Of a stretch of DNA of 64,000 bases, positions 25,115 to 33,345 are shown piece by piece. The notes under the pieces were generated by a model, which searched no databases, had not been told where the DNA came from, and worked only from the letters and a program-made list of their open reading frames with translations. The translations under genes were made by a program, and so were the position numbers. Where the stretch lies: positions 1 through 64,000 of the forward strand of contig CAZASN010000005.1 of NCBI GenBank assembly GCA_964487915.1. The letters run 5' to 3'. Source of the DNA: Proruminimicrobium sp964487915. Lineage in GTDB: Bacteria; Elusimicrobiota; Endomicrobiia; Endomicrobiales; Endomicrobiaceae. Position 1 is the first letter of the stretch. Every line of letters begins with the position of its first letter.

Positions 25115-26428
25115 TTGGTTTTTGACAATAAATATAAAATGACAAAAAAAGTAAAAAACGCTAATTGGAAAGATTGGACCTGGCATATCAGACATTCAAT
25201 AAAAACACTGAAACAGTTTGAAGAAATAACCGAAATTAAATTTACTCCGGAAGAAAAAACAGTTCTTGAAGAAACAATAAAAAAATTCCCGCTCAGCATT
25301 ACTCCGTATTATCTTTCTCTGATAGATTTGCAAAATTATAAAACGGATCCCGTATATCTGCAGTCTTTTCCTTCTACAAAAGAACTTAACGTATTGCCGC
25401 ACGAAATGACTGATCCTTTATCTGAGGATAAAGATTCTCCCGCGCCTTATCTTACTCACAGATATCCGGACAGGGTTTTGCTGCACGTAAGCAATCTGTG
25501 TTCAATGTACTGCCGGCACTGTACCAGAAAAAGAAAGGTGGGGGATAAAGATTCAATCCCGTCTTTTGAAGAACTTGAAGAGGCTTTTAAATATATAGAA
25601 AAAAACGGAAAGATAAGAGATGTGCTTTTATCCGGCGGCGATCCGTTGATGCTTTCCGACGAATATATTGATAAAATACTTGCAAAAATATCACAAATTT
25701 CTCATATTGAAATAATAAGAATCGGTACTAGAACTCCGGTAGTATTACCTTACAGAATAACGCCTAAACTGATAAAAGTTCTCAAAAAATACAGACCTCT
25801 TTATATAAACACCCACTTTAATCATCCGAGAGAACTTACGAACTCGTCAAAAAAAGCGCTTGCAATGCTTGCAGACGCAGGTATAGTTCTCGGAAACCAG
25901 TCCGTATTGCTTGCCGGAGTAAACGATTGTCCCAGAATAATAAAAACTTTATGCCAAAAACTTGTAAAAAACAGAGTAAGGCCTTATTATCTGTATCAAT
26001 GCGACCTTTCCGAAGGGCTTACTCATTTTAGAACCCCCGTAAATAAGGGGATTGAAATAATTGAAAGCATGATAGGACATACTTCGGGTTTTGCAAGACC
26101 GATTTACGTAATAGATGCGCCCGGCGGGGGCGGAAAAATTCCGGTTGAACCCAACTACATAATTTCATGGGGAGCAAACAAAGTCATACTGAGAAATTAT
26201 GAGGGAGTTATTACCACATATAAGGAACCGGATTTTTACGAAGCCACTTTTTGCAACAGAGACTGCGTTAACTGTAAACTTCAGCTTAATCTTGAAGAAG
26301 CCAATAAATTTTCTACAATAGGTATAGAAAAATTGCTGTCTGATACGGATAAAACCATATCTCTTGTGCCGAGCGTAAATCAGAGAATGAAAAGAAGAAA
26401 GAGAAATAAAACAAATGGAAACGGATAA
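25115..26428 (+). CDS. ablA: Lysine 2,3-aminomutase
   Basis: Interconverts L-lysine and L-beta-lysine with S-adenosylmethionine, a 4Fe-4S cluster and PLP. The product has 437 residues. The radical SAM motif 'CSMYCRHC' holds Cys129, Cys133 and Cys136; 'APGGGGKIP' near residue 335 contains the PLP lysine; the tail 'CNRDCVNCKL' supplies zinc-type cysteines. The start is TTG 25115 because GGGGGAGG lies four bases upstream; the later ATG at 25139 has no RBS. It overlaps ablB by 14 bp. With ablB it makes N-epsilon-acetyl-beta-lysine, an osmolyte. Confidence 0.92.
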   Translation: MVFDNKYKMTKKVKNANWKDWTWHIRHSIKTLKQFEEITEIKFTPEEKTVLEETIKKFPLSITPYYLSLIDLQNYKTDPVYLQSFPSTKELNVLPHEMTDPLSEDKDSPAPYLTHRYPDRVLLHVSNLCSMYCRHCTRKRKVGDKDSIPSFEELEEAFKYIEKNGKIRDVLLSGGDPLMLSDEYIDKILAKISQISHIEIIRIGTRTPVVLPYRITPKLIKVLKKYRPLYINTHFNHPRELTNSSKKALAMLADAGIVLGNQSVLLAGVNDCPRIIKTLCQKLVKNRVRPYYLYQCDLSEGLTHFRTPVNKGIEIIESMIGHTSGFARPIYVIDAPGGGGKIPVEPNYIISWGANKVILRNYEGVITTYKEPDFYEATFCNRDCVNCKLQLNLEEANKFSTIGIEKLLSDTDKTISLVPSVNQRMKRRKRNKTNGNG

Positions 26429-27254
26429 AATAGAAAAAATCAACGGCGCATATATGCAGCACGGTAAAAATAATAACAGAATTTACATAATGAAAGCGTC
26501 TTCCGACGCCGAGACTATGATAAAAAACGCTGATGAATTGGCCGTTAAAAAAGGATATTCAAAAATATTTGCAAAAATTCCGAATTCTTTATCGGGGAAA
26601 TTTTTTAACGCCGGATATGTTAAAGAAGCGTGTGTGCCTGGATACTATAACGGAGCCGAAGACGCAGACTTTGTTTGTAAATATTTTTCAAAAGAACGCT
26701 CAAAAGCCGCAAATATTAAAGAAATAAAAACCGTTATCGGACTTGCCGAAAATAAAAAAAATGATGTTTGCTCAAAAGAAAATATTAAATATAAAATAAT
26801 AATCTGTAATAAAGAAAATTCAATAGAAATGTCCGATATTTATAAAATTGTTTTTACAACGTATCCTTTTCCTATACATGACAGCCGTTATATTGAAAAA
26901 ACAATGGATGAAAATATAGTATATTTCGGCGCAGTTTATAACGGAAAACTTGCCGCCTTATCTTCTTGTGAAATTGATATTGAATCGCAAAGCGTTGAGA
27001 TGACGGACTTTGCGACATTACCCGAACATTTGGGAAACGGTATTGCTTTGGCGCTTTTAAAAAAAATGGAACAGGAAATGATAAACAGAAGAATAATTAC
27101 GGCATATACCATAGCGCGAGCCGAATCAGCCGGTATGAATGTAACTTTTGCCAAAAACGGATATAAATACTGCGGAACATTGGTAAACAACACCAACATT
27201 TCCGGTCAAATTGAAAGTATGAACGTATGGGTTAAAAAACTCCGGAGCCTGTAA
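26415..27254 (+). CDS. ablB: Putative beta-lysine N-acetyltransferase
   Basis: Acetylates beta-lysine on its epsilon nitrogen, the second step in N-epsilon-acetyl-beta-lysine synthesis. The product has 279 residues: an N-terminal region of about 130 residues typical of AblB, then a GNAT domain ('VYFGAVYNGKLAALSSCEID', 'EMTDFATLPEHLGNGIALALLKKME', 'ITAYTIARAESAGMNVTFAKNGYKYCGTLVNN'). Directly coupled to ablA, which is the main evidence for the specific function. It implies a response to salt or osmotic stress. Confidence 0.88.
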   Translation: METDKIEKINGAYMQHGKNNNRIYIMKASSDAETMIKNADELAVKKGYSKIFAKIPNSLSGKFFNAGYVKEACVPGYYNGAEDADFVCKYFSKERSKAANIKEIKTVIGLAENKKNDVCSKENIKYKIIICNKENSIEMSDIYKIVFTTYPFPIHDSRYIEKTMDENIVYFGAVYNGKLAALSSCEIDIESQSVEMTDFATLPEHLGNGIALALLKKMEQEMINRRIITAYTIARAESAGMNVTFAKNGYKYCGTLVNNTNISGQIESMNVWVKKLRSL

Positions 27255-27335
27255 ATTTTTCCGTTGAGAATATATTCAAAATAATTTATAATTCATTTGC
27301 ATTTTTATCGGAATTATTTAAAAAGGGGGATAAAT

Positions 27336-27797
27336 ATGAAAAAAATCTTTTTGTGTGTTTTATTTTGCGCCGCATTTATTTTTACGTTTAAAACACAGGC
27401 GCTTGCGCATTGTCAGGTTCCGTGCGGAATTTATGGAGACGAACTTCGTTTTTCAATGATGGAAGAAGATATTTCAACTATTGAAAAATCCGTAAATGAA
27501 ATTAATAAACTCTCTCAGGTTCCGGGCAATTATAATCAGCTTGTAAGATGGATTAATACAAAAGAAGACCACGCGGATAATATAATGAAAACCGCCGGAG
27601 ATTATTTTATCGCGCAGAGAGTTCCCGTTCCTCAGGACGCAGACAATAAAGATAAAACTTATTGCTCAAAAATATCGCTTCTTCATAAAATTATTGTATA
27701 TGCCATGAAAACAAAACAGTCGGCTGATCTTTCCAATGTTGAAAAACTAAAAAATTCAGTCGCTGAATTTAAAAAAATATATTTTGAACAAAAATAA
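27336..27797 (+). CDS. sodN: Nickel superoxide dismutase with Sec signal peptide
   Basis: Disproportionates superoxide using nickel held by an N-terminal hook. The mature enzyme must begin with His1 of HCxxPCxxY. Here residues 1-24 form a Sec signal peptide ending 'ALA', and the next residues are 'HCQVPCGIYGDEL' (His25, Cys26, Cys30), so signal peptidase would create the hook directly. Downstream 'QLVRWINTKEDHADNIM' and 'YFIAQRVP' match the four-helix body. ATG 27336 has AAGGGGG upstream; a longer frame to 27297 has none. No sodX protease is adjacent, consistent with signal peptidase taking that role. Periplasmic location is inferred. Confidence 0.85.
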   Translation: MKKIFLCVLFCAAFIFTFKTQALAHCQVPCGIYGDELRFSMMEEDISTIEKSVNEINKLSQVPGNYNQLVRWINTKEDHADNIMKTAGDYFIAQRVPVPQDADNKDKTYCSKISLLHKIIVYAMKTKQSADLSNVEKLKNSVAEFKKIYFEQK

Positions 27798-27843
27798 ATT
27801 TTTAATAATTTTAGAGGTTTAAATAAAACATATTATTTATATC

Positions 27844-27872
27844 TTGAAAAAAAAGATTTTTTTTTGTAAAAT
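27844..27872 (+). promoter_or_regulatory. Promoter of secG (and possibly the tRNAs)
   Basis: TTGAAA at 27844-27849 and TAAAAT at 27867-27872 with a 17-bp spacer, predicted start near 27879. This favours ATG 27897 over the in-frame GTG 27882 as the secG start. Confidence 0.6.
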
Positions 27873-27896
27873 TTCTAAATCGTGATATTTTATTAC

Positions 27897-28184
27897 ATGG
27901 TAGTAACATTACACTTCATAGTTTGTATAGCTCTTATAGCTATAGTTCTCCTTCAGGCAGGAAAGGGTGGAGGAATGGCTGGTATTTTCGGCGGAGGCGG
28001 ATCTGATCAGATTTTCAGCGCACCTTCTGGTATGGCATTTATAAAAAAAGTTACGGTTGTTTGTGCGGTTTTGTTTATGTTGACTTCACTTACGTTAACC
28101 TTATTGTCATCAAGAATCAGCATGGCATCTGTTATAAATCAGATTCAGAATATTCCCGTAGCGTCTCCTCAACAGCCTAAGTAA
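27897..28184 (+). CDS. secG: Protein translocase subunit SecG
   Basis: Small membrane subunit of the SecYEG channel. The product has 95 residues from ATG 27897 (100 from GTG 27882; no RBS is obvious for either). Helix 1 'LHFIVCIALIAIVLLQ' is followed by the diagnostic Gly-rich loop 'AGKGGGMAGIFGGGGSDQIF', then helix 2 'VTVVCAVLFMLTSLTLTLL'. The tRNA-Leu gene starts 7 bp after the stop, an arrangement common for secG in many bacteria. Confidence 0.93.
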   Translation: MVVTLHFIVCIALIAIVLLQAGKGGGMAGIFGGGGSDQIFSAPSGMAFIKKVTVVCAVLFMLTSLTLTLLSSRISMASVINQIQNIPVASPQQPK

Positions 28185-28191
28185 GAGGATT

Positions 28192-28273
28192 GCTGGGGTG
28201 GCGGAACTGGCATACGCGCACGCTTGAGGTGCGTGTCCTTAACCGGATACGGGTTCAACTCCCGTCCCCAGCA
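28192..28273 (+). tRNA. tRNA-Leu(GAG)
   Basis: 82 nt. Acceptor GCTGGGG pairs with CCCCAGC, discriminator A. The anticodon stem CACGC/GCGTG encloses TTGAGGT, anticodon GAG. A long variable arm and GGTTCAACTCC T-loop are present. The CCA end is not encoded. Confidence 0.95.
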
Positions 28274-28288
28274 TATGTCAAAAGTTTT

Positions 28289-28360
28289 GCGGGCGTAGCT
28301 CAGTGGTAGAGCGTCTCGTTGCCAACGAGAATGTCGTGGGTTCAAGTCCCATCGCCCGCT
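28289..28360 (+). tRNA. tRNA-Gly(GCC)
   Basis: 72 nt. Acceptor GCGGGCG pairs with CGCCCGC, discriminator T. The anticodon loop TTGCCAA gives GCC. The T-arm has GGGTTCAAGTCCC. CCA is not encoded. Confidence 0.95.
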
Positions 28361-28479
28361 TTTGATAATTAATATCCGACGGTAAAAGCTTCATAATCGG
28401 CTTTAACGTCGTTTTTTTATTCAACAATTTGCAAATTAACGCAGGTTTTTGTAAATTAAATAATAAATAGCATTTAAAA

Positions 28480-28552
28480 GGGGCTGTAGCTCAGCTGGGA
28501 GAGCGCTTCGTTCGCAACGAAGAGGCCGTCGGTTCAATCCCGATCAGCTCCA
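28480..28552 (+). tRNA. tRNA-Ala(CGC)
   Basis: 73 nt. Acceptor GGGGCTG pairs with CAGCTCC (one G-U pair), discriminator A. The anticodon stem CTTCG/CGAAG encloses TTCGCAA, anticodon CGC. CCA is not encoded; a short T-run follows directly. Confidence 0.93.
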
Positions 28553-28626
28553 TTTTTTCTTCGGCTTTTGAATTTTCCTAATGATTAGATACTTTGTTTA
28601 AAAATAATAAAAAATTTTGCAAAATA

Positions 28627-28663
28627 AAAAAACGGAAGGACAAAATATGTCCTCCCGTTTTTT
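28627..28663. terminator. Bidirectional rho-independent terminator
   Basis: ACGG-a-AGGAC pairs with GTCCT-c-CCGT around a 7-base loop. An A-run precedes it and a T-run follows, so it can stop transcription from the tRNAs on the plus strand and from btuB on the minus strand. Confidence 0.88.
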
Positions 28664-28685
28664 GTTTGGCGTTAAATATTTATTG

Positions 28686-30506
28686 TTAAAACTTTATGTC
28701 TATTCCGCTGTATCCCGTTATGCCGGGCATCGGATAATCGTAACTGATTTGGTATTTTTCATTTGTTATATTATCGCATTTTGCCCATACTGATATATTT
28801 TTTGTTATTCTGTAATCAACTCTTAAATTTACTGTGCAGTAATCTTTTAAATAATTTCTGTATTCGTCAAGAGTCGTTGCGACATACGATATATCTGCGT
28901 TTACTTTAACCTGCTCCAGCGGCAATACCGTAAGAACATAGTTTATTTTATGCATAGGTTTGTAAGTTAAATCCTTTTTTGTTTTTTTGTCTTCTGCCCT
29001 TAAATATGTGTAATTTAATTTGTGTTTTATTATTTTATACATATCGTATCCGATTTCAACTTCATATCCGTACTGTTTTGTTTCTCCGATATTCTGAGCC
29101 TGATACTGATAATATACGGGATCGACGAGTATGTTTTGTATAAGGTTATTGGTGTCAATATAAAAACACGTAAATGCGGCGTTAAAGTCTTTTAGAGAGT
29201 ATTCAACGCCTATGTCGCTTGAAGTTCCCTGTTCGGGTTTTAAATCATGGTTTGGAATATACCACGTATTGTCTCCGTAAATTTGTCCGAACGTAGGGGC
29301 ATTCCATACTTTGCTTATGTTTGCTGATATTTTTATGGATTCGCTCGCTTTAAATACGGCAGATAAAGCCGGCGTCGCAACATCTGAATAATCCGTATTC
29401 ATATCGGCTCTTATTACGGGTATTAAAGTAAGTTTGTCTATATTTAATAACGTTTGCATATAAAAAGCCGAATTTTCTCTGTTGCGGTTTACCTGTTCAA
29501 CGGAGGACATATTATCAAACTGTTTGTAAGTTGTTTTTTCCCATTCCATACCCGTAAAGAAAATTTCTTTATAAACAAACAAAGATTTTAGCCCTACGGT
29601 GTCAGTGTAATAAGTATTGTCATAAAAATTCGGAATATCGTAAGCTTTTCTTTTGTTCTGAGAGTTATATCCCGATATTTTTATGTCAAAATCCTGATAA
29701 CGCGTGTTGTAATCAAGTTTTGAATAGTTGTTGTTTTCAAATTGTTTTGCAGTGTCTGAAGCCCATGACAAAGGACCGGGATTACCGAGATCAGAATCTA
29801 AAATCTGTCCTGAAAAAGCAATCTCGGAGTTTTCAGTCGGTTTTACGGCAAAATTTCCGAAAATATTTTTTGAATTATAGAAAGAATTGTTTCTGTATCC
29901 GTCGCTTGACAAAAGAGAAGGAGCGACAAGCAGAGATATGTTTTCATCCGCATAGGAGCCTGTAATTCCGGCGTTTATCGTATTAAAAGTCCCGTATGAA
30001 AAATACGGATTTACTTTCGGAGTAAAAACATCGGCTTTTTTTGTTATTACGTTTATTACGCCGCCGAAAGCGCCCGTGCCGTACATTGCGCTGCCTGAAC
30101 CTCTTATTATTTCAACTTTTTCAATCATGCTTGCCGGTATTGAAGCAAAATCGGCTCCGCCGCCGGTTCCTATTTCGTTTATTCTTCTTCCGTCAACAAG
30201 AACGAGAGTCTGTCCGGCAGAGGCTCCTCTTATTGAAATTGAGACAGCCTGTCCCAAAGGACCGTAACTTTTAAAAGATATACCCGGTTCGTCTTTCAAA
30301 ACGTCTCCGAGAGTTTTTGCGTTTTTTTCTTCAATATTTTTACGGGTTATTACGGTTAAATTCGTGCCGAGGTCTTTTAACGGTTCGGCAAATTTTGTAA
30401 GAGAAAGAAATACTTCTCCGTTTTCGCTTTGCGCGTCATATTCCTGAGACGCAAAAATCTGCGAGCATAAAGCCATTGTCATAACAAATAAAATAAATTT
30501 CTTCAT
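28686..30506 (-). CDS. btuB: TonB-dependent vitamin B12 receptor (BtuB-like)
   Basis: Outer-membrane gated barrel for cobalamin uptake, 606 residues. Signal peptide about 1-19 ('CSQIFAS'). The plug domain is recognisable: 'LTVITRKNIEEKNAKTLGDVLKDEPGISF', 'SISIRGASAGQTLVLVDGRRINE', 'IEKVEIIRGSGSAMYGTGAFGGVINVITKK'. The rest is beta-barrel, ending 'ITGYSGIDIKF' with a terminal Phe. The B12 substrate is supported by the cobalamin riboswitch directly upstream and the btuFCD-cobO genes in the same orientation. RBS AAGGA precedes ATG. Confidence 0.9.
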   Translation of the reverse strand: MKKFILFVMTMALCSQIFASQEYDAQSENGEVFLSLTKFAEPLKDLGTNLTVITRKNIEEKNAKTLGDVLKDEPGISFKSYGPLGQAVSISIRGASAGQTLVLVDGRRINEIGTGGGADFASIPASMIEKVEIIRGSGSAMYGTGAFGGVINVITKKADVFTPKVNPYFSYGTFNTINAGITGSYADENISLLVAPSLLSSDGYRNNSFYNSKNIFGNFAVKPTENSEIAFSGQILDSDLGNPGPLSWASDTAKQFENNNYSKLDYNTRYQDFDIKISGYNSQNKRKAYDIPNFYDNTYYTDTVGLKSLFVYKEIFFTGMEWEKTTYKQFDNMSSVEQVNRNRENSAFYMQTLLNIDKLTLIPVIRADMNTDYSDVATPALSAVFKASESIKISANISKVWNAPTFGQIYGDNTWYIPNHDLKPEQGTSSDIGVEYSLKDFNAAFTCFYIDTNNLIQNILVDPVYYQYQAQNIGETKQYGYEVEIGYDMYKIIKHKLNYTYLRAEDKKTKKDLTYKPMHKINYVLTVLPLEQVKVNADISYVATTLDEYRNYLKDYCTVNLRVDYRITKNISVWAKCDNITNEKYQISYDYPMPGITGYSGIDIKF

Positions 30507-30564
30507 AATTTAATCCTTTTTTAATGATTTTTTGCTGAAATTGAAACGTATAAACGGAATGATA

Positions 30565-30582
30565 TTAAGTGTTGAAAATCAT
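30565..30582 (-). promoter_or_regulatory. Five-codon leader ORF between riboswitch and btuB
   Basis: On the minus strand a near-perfect Shine-Dalgarno, GGAGGT (30589-30594), sits six bases before ATG, which begins MIFNT and stops. It is the best ribosome binding site between the aptamer and btuB, stronger than btuB's own. It may link translation to riboswitch folding, or may be fortuitous. Confidence 0.4.
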
Positions 30583-30610
30583 AAACGTACCTCCGAGGGT
30601 TTCTAAATTT

Positions 30611-30748
30611 AACGATCGGTCTCCTGACTCAGAGCTTTGCGATTTTAGATAAATCCTTCCCGCTTTGGCAGTGGAGATATCTGCTTTAAATCAGCTCATC
30701 ACAGTAGCTGGACTGTATCCGAATTTCACGGATTTCCCGTTCATCGTT
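30611..30748 (-). promoter_or_regulatory. Cobalamin riboswitch, full-length class, controlling btuB
   Basis: On the minus strand the conserved blocks occur in order: GGGAAATCCGTGAAATTCGG, then CTACTGTGA, GCCAAAGCGGGAAGG, and the B12 box GAGTCAGGAGACC. Outer stem P1 is AACGAT (30743-30748 side) with ATCGTT (30611-30616 side). It starts just after the btuD stop and lies 105 nt before the btuB start. High cobalamin would be expected to lower btuB expression. Confidence 0.9.
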
Positions 30749-30750
30749 AT

Positions 30751-31530
30751 TTATTTTTCACTGAAAACAGGTATTACGACCGGTTTGTTTGACACAGGGT
30801 TTGTCTTTACAACCACAGTCGTATTATATACCGTTTCTATATCTTTATAATTTAAAACTTCAGTAGCCGCGCCGCTGCTGAAAATAGTTCCTTTATCCAT
30901 TAGAATCAAATCGGAACAAAATTCTCCGGCGGCATTTAAATCATGTATTGTCGTTATTATTGTTTTAGAGTATTTTTTGTTTAAAATTCTCAGCAGCCTG
31001 AATATTGAAGACTGGCTTCCGATATCAAGATGCGAAGTGGGCTCGTCAAAAGCTATGATATCGGTTTCCTGCGCAAGAGTCTGGGCTATAAGAACTTTTT
31101 GTCTTTCTCCGCCCGAAAGTTCAAGAATATTTCTTTCGGCAAACTCTTTTGTTCCGGTAAAATCCATTATTTCTTCAACTTTTTCATAATCGCGTTTTGA
31201 CGCGTATTTAAAAAAATTCATATGCGGGAATCTTCCGAACATAATGAAATCTTTTACCAAAAAAGGAAAATCAAGCGGCATATTCTGAGGCATAAAAGAA
31301 AGCTTTTCGGCAAATATATTTTTTTTAATTTTATAAATATCGGTTCCGTTAAGTAAAATATTGCCTGCGTAAGGTTTTAAAAGTCCGGATAATGATTTTA
31401 AAAGAGTTGTTTTTCCGGCTCCGTTTTTACCTATTATGCCGACGAAAGAGCCTTTGATAATGTCAACCGATATGTTTTTTACTACCGGAATTTTATTATA
31501 TCCGCATGATAAATTTTTAATTTGTATCAT
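30751..31530 (-). CDS. btuD: Cobalamin/iron-siderophore-type ABC ATPase (BtuD-like)
   Basis: The product is a 259-residue ATPase of the FecCD-type importer. Walker A 'GKNGAGKTT', signature 'LSGGERQKV', Walker B 'IIAFDEPTSHLD' and His switch 'TIHDLN' are all intact. It powers BtuC-mediated B12 transport across the inner membrane. It is coupled to btuC by a 4-bp overlap and ends at the edge of the btuB riboswitch. Confidence 0.9.
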   Translation of the reverse strand: MIQIKNLSCGYNKIPVVKNISVDIIKGSFVGIIGKNGAGKTTLLKSLSGLLKPYAGNILLNGTDIYKIKKNIFAEKLSFMPQNMPLDFPFLVKDFIMFGRFPHMNFFKYASKRDYEKVEEIMDFTGTKEFAERNILELSGGERQKVLIAQTLAQETDIIAFDEPTSHLDIGSQSSIFRLLRILNKKYSKTIITTIHDLNAAGEFCSDLILMDKGTIFSSGAATEVLNYKDIETVYNTTVVVKTNPVSNKPVVIPVFSEK

Positions 31531-32525
31531 AATGCAAATTTCCTGCCGGGTTTTAATAAAAGTATGATAAAGAAAAGTCCGCCGACTATGCTTGTTATTA
31601 CGCCTACGGGTATTTCAACCGGAGAAAGCAAAGTTCTGCTTAAAGTGTCGCATACGGGAAGAAATACGGCTCCGGCAAGAGCTGACGCAGGAATAAGAAC
31701 TCTGTGGTCATTGCCTACGAATTTCCTCATTATGTGAGGCATCATAAGTCCCACAAAGCCTATTACTCCGCAGCAGCTTACAGCTGAAGCCGTAATTAAT
31801 GAGCTTAAAAGAAATATATATTTAACCGTTCTTGCCGTATTTATGCCCAAAGACGAGGCTTTTTGCTCGCCCAGAGTAATAACGTTTATAAGATTTCCGA
31901 ATAAACAAAGAATAATAATACCTGTAATTATTATTACCGTTACCGGAAGCAGAAGTCTTTCGTCAAAAGAAGATAAATTGCCCATAAGCCACATAAAAGC
32001 CGAGAAAAGCTTATCGGAAGAAAGTACGGCAAAAATAAGCATTACCGCCGCTGAAAATATATAACTTGCTACAACGCCCGAAAGTATCATGCTGTTTGAA
32101 TCAAATCCTTTTTTTATATTTAAAGCGTAAACCAGAAAAATCGCAAGCATTGCTCCGAGAAAGGCAAACAGAGGAACATATATCCAGCCGGCCGCCGCAA
32201 GCCCGACGGCAAAAGCTATAGAAGCGCCGAAAGCGCTGCCTCCGGAAATCCCCAGAGTAAACGGATCGGCAAGAGGATTTCTGAGTATCCCCTGGAATAT
32301 GCAGCCGCTTGCCGAAAGTCCGGCTCCGGCCGCAACGGCCAGAATAAACCGCGGCAGGCGTATGCTGTTTATTATTGTCAGAGTATTTTTATCGGCTTTT
32401 AAAAAGAAAGCTTGAATCATCTGTATAAAAGAAATATTTCCGGCTCCGGACATCATCGCAAAAATAAACGCCAGAGCAAGAAAAACAATTATTATTGAAA
32501 ATTTAAAAATTAATTTAGTTTTCAT
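31527..32525 (-). CDS. btuC: FecCD-family permease for cobalamin (BtuC-like)
   Basis: The product has 332 residues and about ten transmembrane helices. 'LRLPRFILAVAAGAGLSASGCIFQGILRNPLADPFTLGISGGSAFGA' class sequence (first residues about 48-95) and 'CGVIGFVGLMMPHIMRKFVGNDHRVLIPASALAGA' near the end are diagnostic. It forms the membrane channel with BtuD and receives substrate from BtuF. It overlaps btuF by 11 bp. Confidence 0.92.
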   Translation of the reverse strand: MKTKLIFKFSIIIVFLALAFIFAMMSGAGNISFIQMIQAFFLKADKNTLTIINSIRLPRFILAVAAGAGLSASGCIFQGILRNPLADPFTLGISGGSAFGASIAFAVGLAAAGWIYVPLFAFLGAMLAIFLVYALNIKKGFDSNSMILSGVVASYIFSAAVMLIFAVLSSDKLFSAFMWLMGNLSSFDERLLLPVTVIIITGIIILCLFGNLINVITLGEQKASSLGINTARTVKYIFLLSSLITASAVSCCGVIGFVGLMMPHIMRKFVGNDHRVLIPASALAGAVFLPVCDTLSRTLLSPVEIPVGVITSIVGGLFFIILLLKPGRKFAL

Positions 32526-33345
32526 TTGTAAAATCCGGATATATCGTTTTTAAAATTATTTTTACTCCTTTTAAAAAAGTTAAAGGCGTGGGGGTAAAAA
32601 TATCGTTCACGTCAAGCATATAAATTCTTTTGTTTTTTACCGCGTTTATGTTTTTTATCCGTTTCCATCTTTGCATTTCTTCATTTGTTATATCGCCCAT
32701 ATTTACAAGTAAAATTATATCGGGATTTTTTATTATTACCGATTCCATGTTTACATTCGGATATCTCATGTCAATATCTTCAAATATATTGGTCGTTCCG
32801 AGAAATTTGTTGTAATTGTTTACAAAACTTTTTTTACCGGCCGTAAACAGCGGTTTTGCTCCGACTTCCCAGAATATTTTTTCGTTTTTTTTATTTTTCA
32901 TATCTGCCGTTATTTTATCCATTTCTTTTTTTACTCTTTCTATTATAACGTCTGCGGTTTCTTTTTTGCCTACATAAGAACCCAAATTTTTAAAATTGTC
33001 GCATATTTCTTCAAAATTTCTTACGGTATTCATAACGTAAATTTTGCATCCGAGCCTCTGCATTTTTTCTATTGCGGATTTATTGTTTCCTTCCTTTGTT
33101 GATATGATCAAATCCGGTCTTAAAGAAATTATTTTTTCAATGTTGGGTTCCAAAAGCGTCCCTATGTTTTCTTTTTCCGTGGTTCCTTTCGGACAGTATA
33201 CGGTTATCGCTTTGACGTTTTCTTCAAGTCCGAGTTCATAAAGGCTGGTTGTGACCGAAGGGGCAAGCGATATTATTCTTTTATATTCGCAGTATGCGTT
33301 TGCCGTTATAAAAAGAAAAATAAAAAAAATAAACAGTTTGTTCAT
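32515..33345 (-). CDS. btuF: Periplasmic cobalamin-binding protein (BtuF-like)
   Basis: The product has 276 residues. Signal peptide about 1-19 ('ITANAYC'). Type III binding-protein fold: 'RIISLAPSVTTSLYELGL', 'EPNIEKIISLRPDLIIS', a connecting helix, 'NMESVIIKNPDIILLVN'. It would capture B12 in the periplasm. B12 rather than siderophore specificity rests on its place between cobO and btuCD under cobalamin-riboswitch-like control. The start overlaps the last base of cobO. Confidence 0.88.
   Translation of the reverse strand: MNKLFIFFIFLFITANAYCEYKRIISLAPSVTTSLYELGLEENVKAITVYCPKGTTEKENIGTLLEPNIEKIISLRPDLIISTKEGNNKSAIEKMQRLGCKIYVMNTVRNFEEICDNFKNLGSYVGKKETADVIIERVKKEMDKITADMKNKKNEKIFWEVGAKPLFTAGKKSFVNNYNKFLGTTNIFEDIDMRYPNVNMESVIIKNPDIILLVNMGDITNEEMQRWKRIKNINAVKNKRIYMLDVNDIFTPTPLTFLKGVKIILKTIYPDFTNEN

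Noticed and set aside
27297..27335. N-terminal extension of the Ni-SOD
   Set aside because: The extra 13 codons lack an RBS and would put charged residues before the signal peptide; the strong AAGGGGG fits ATG 27336.
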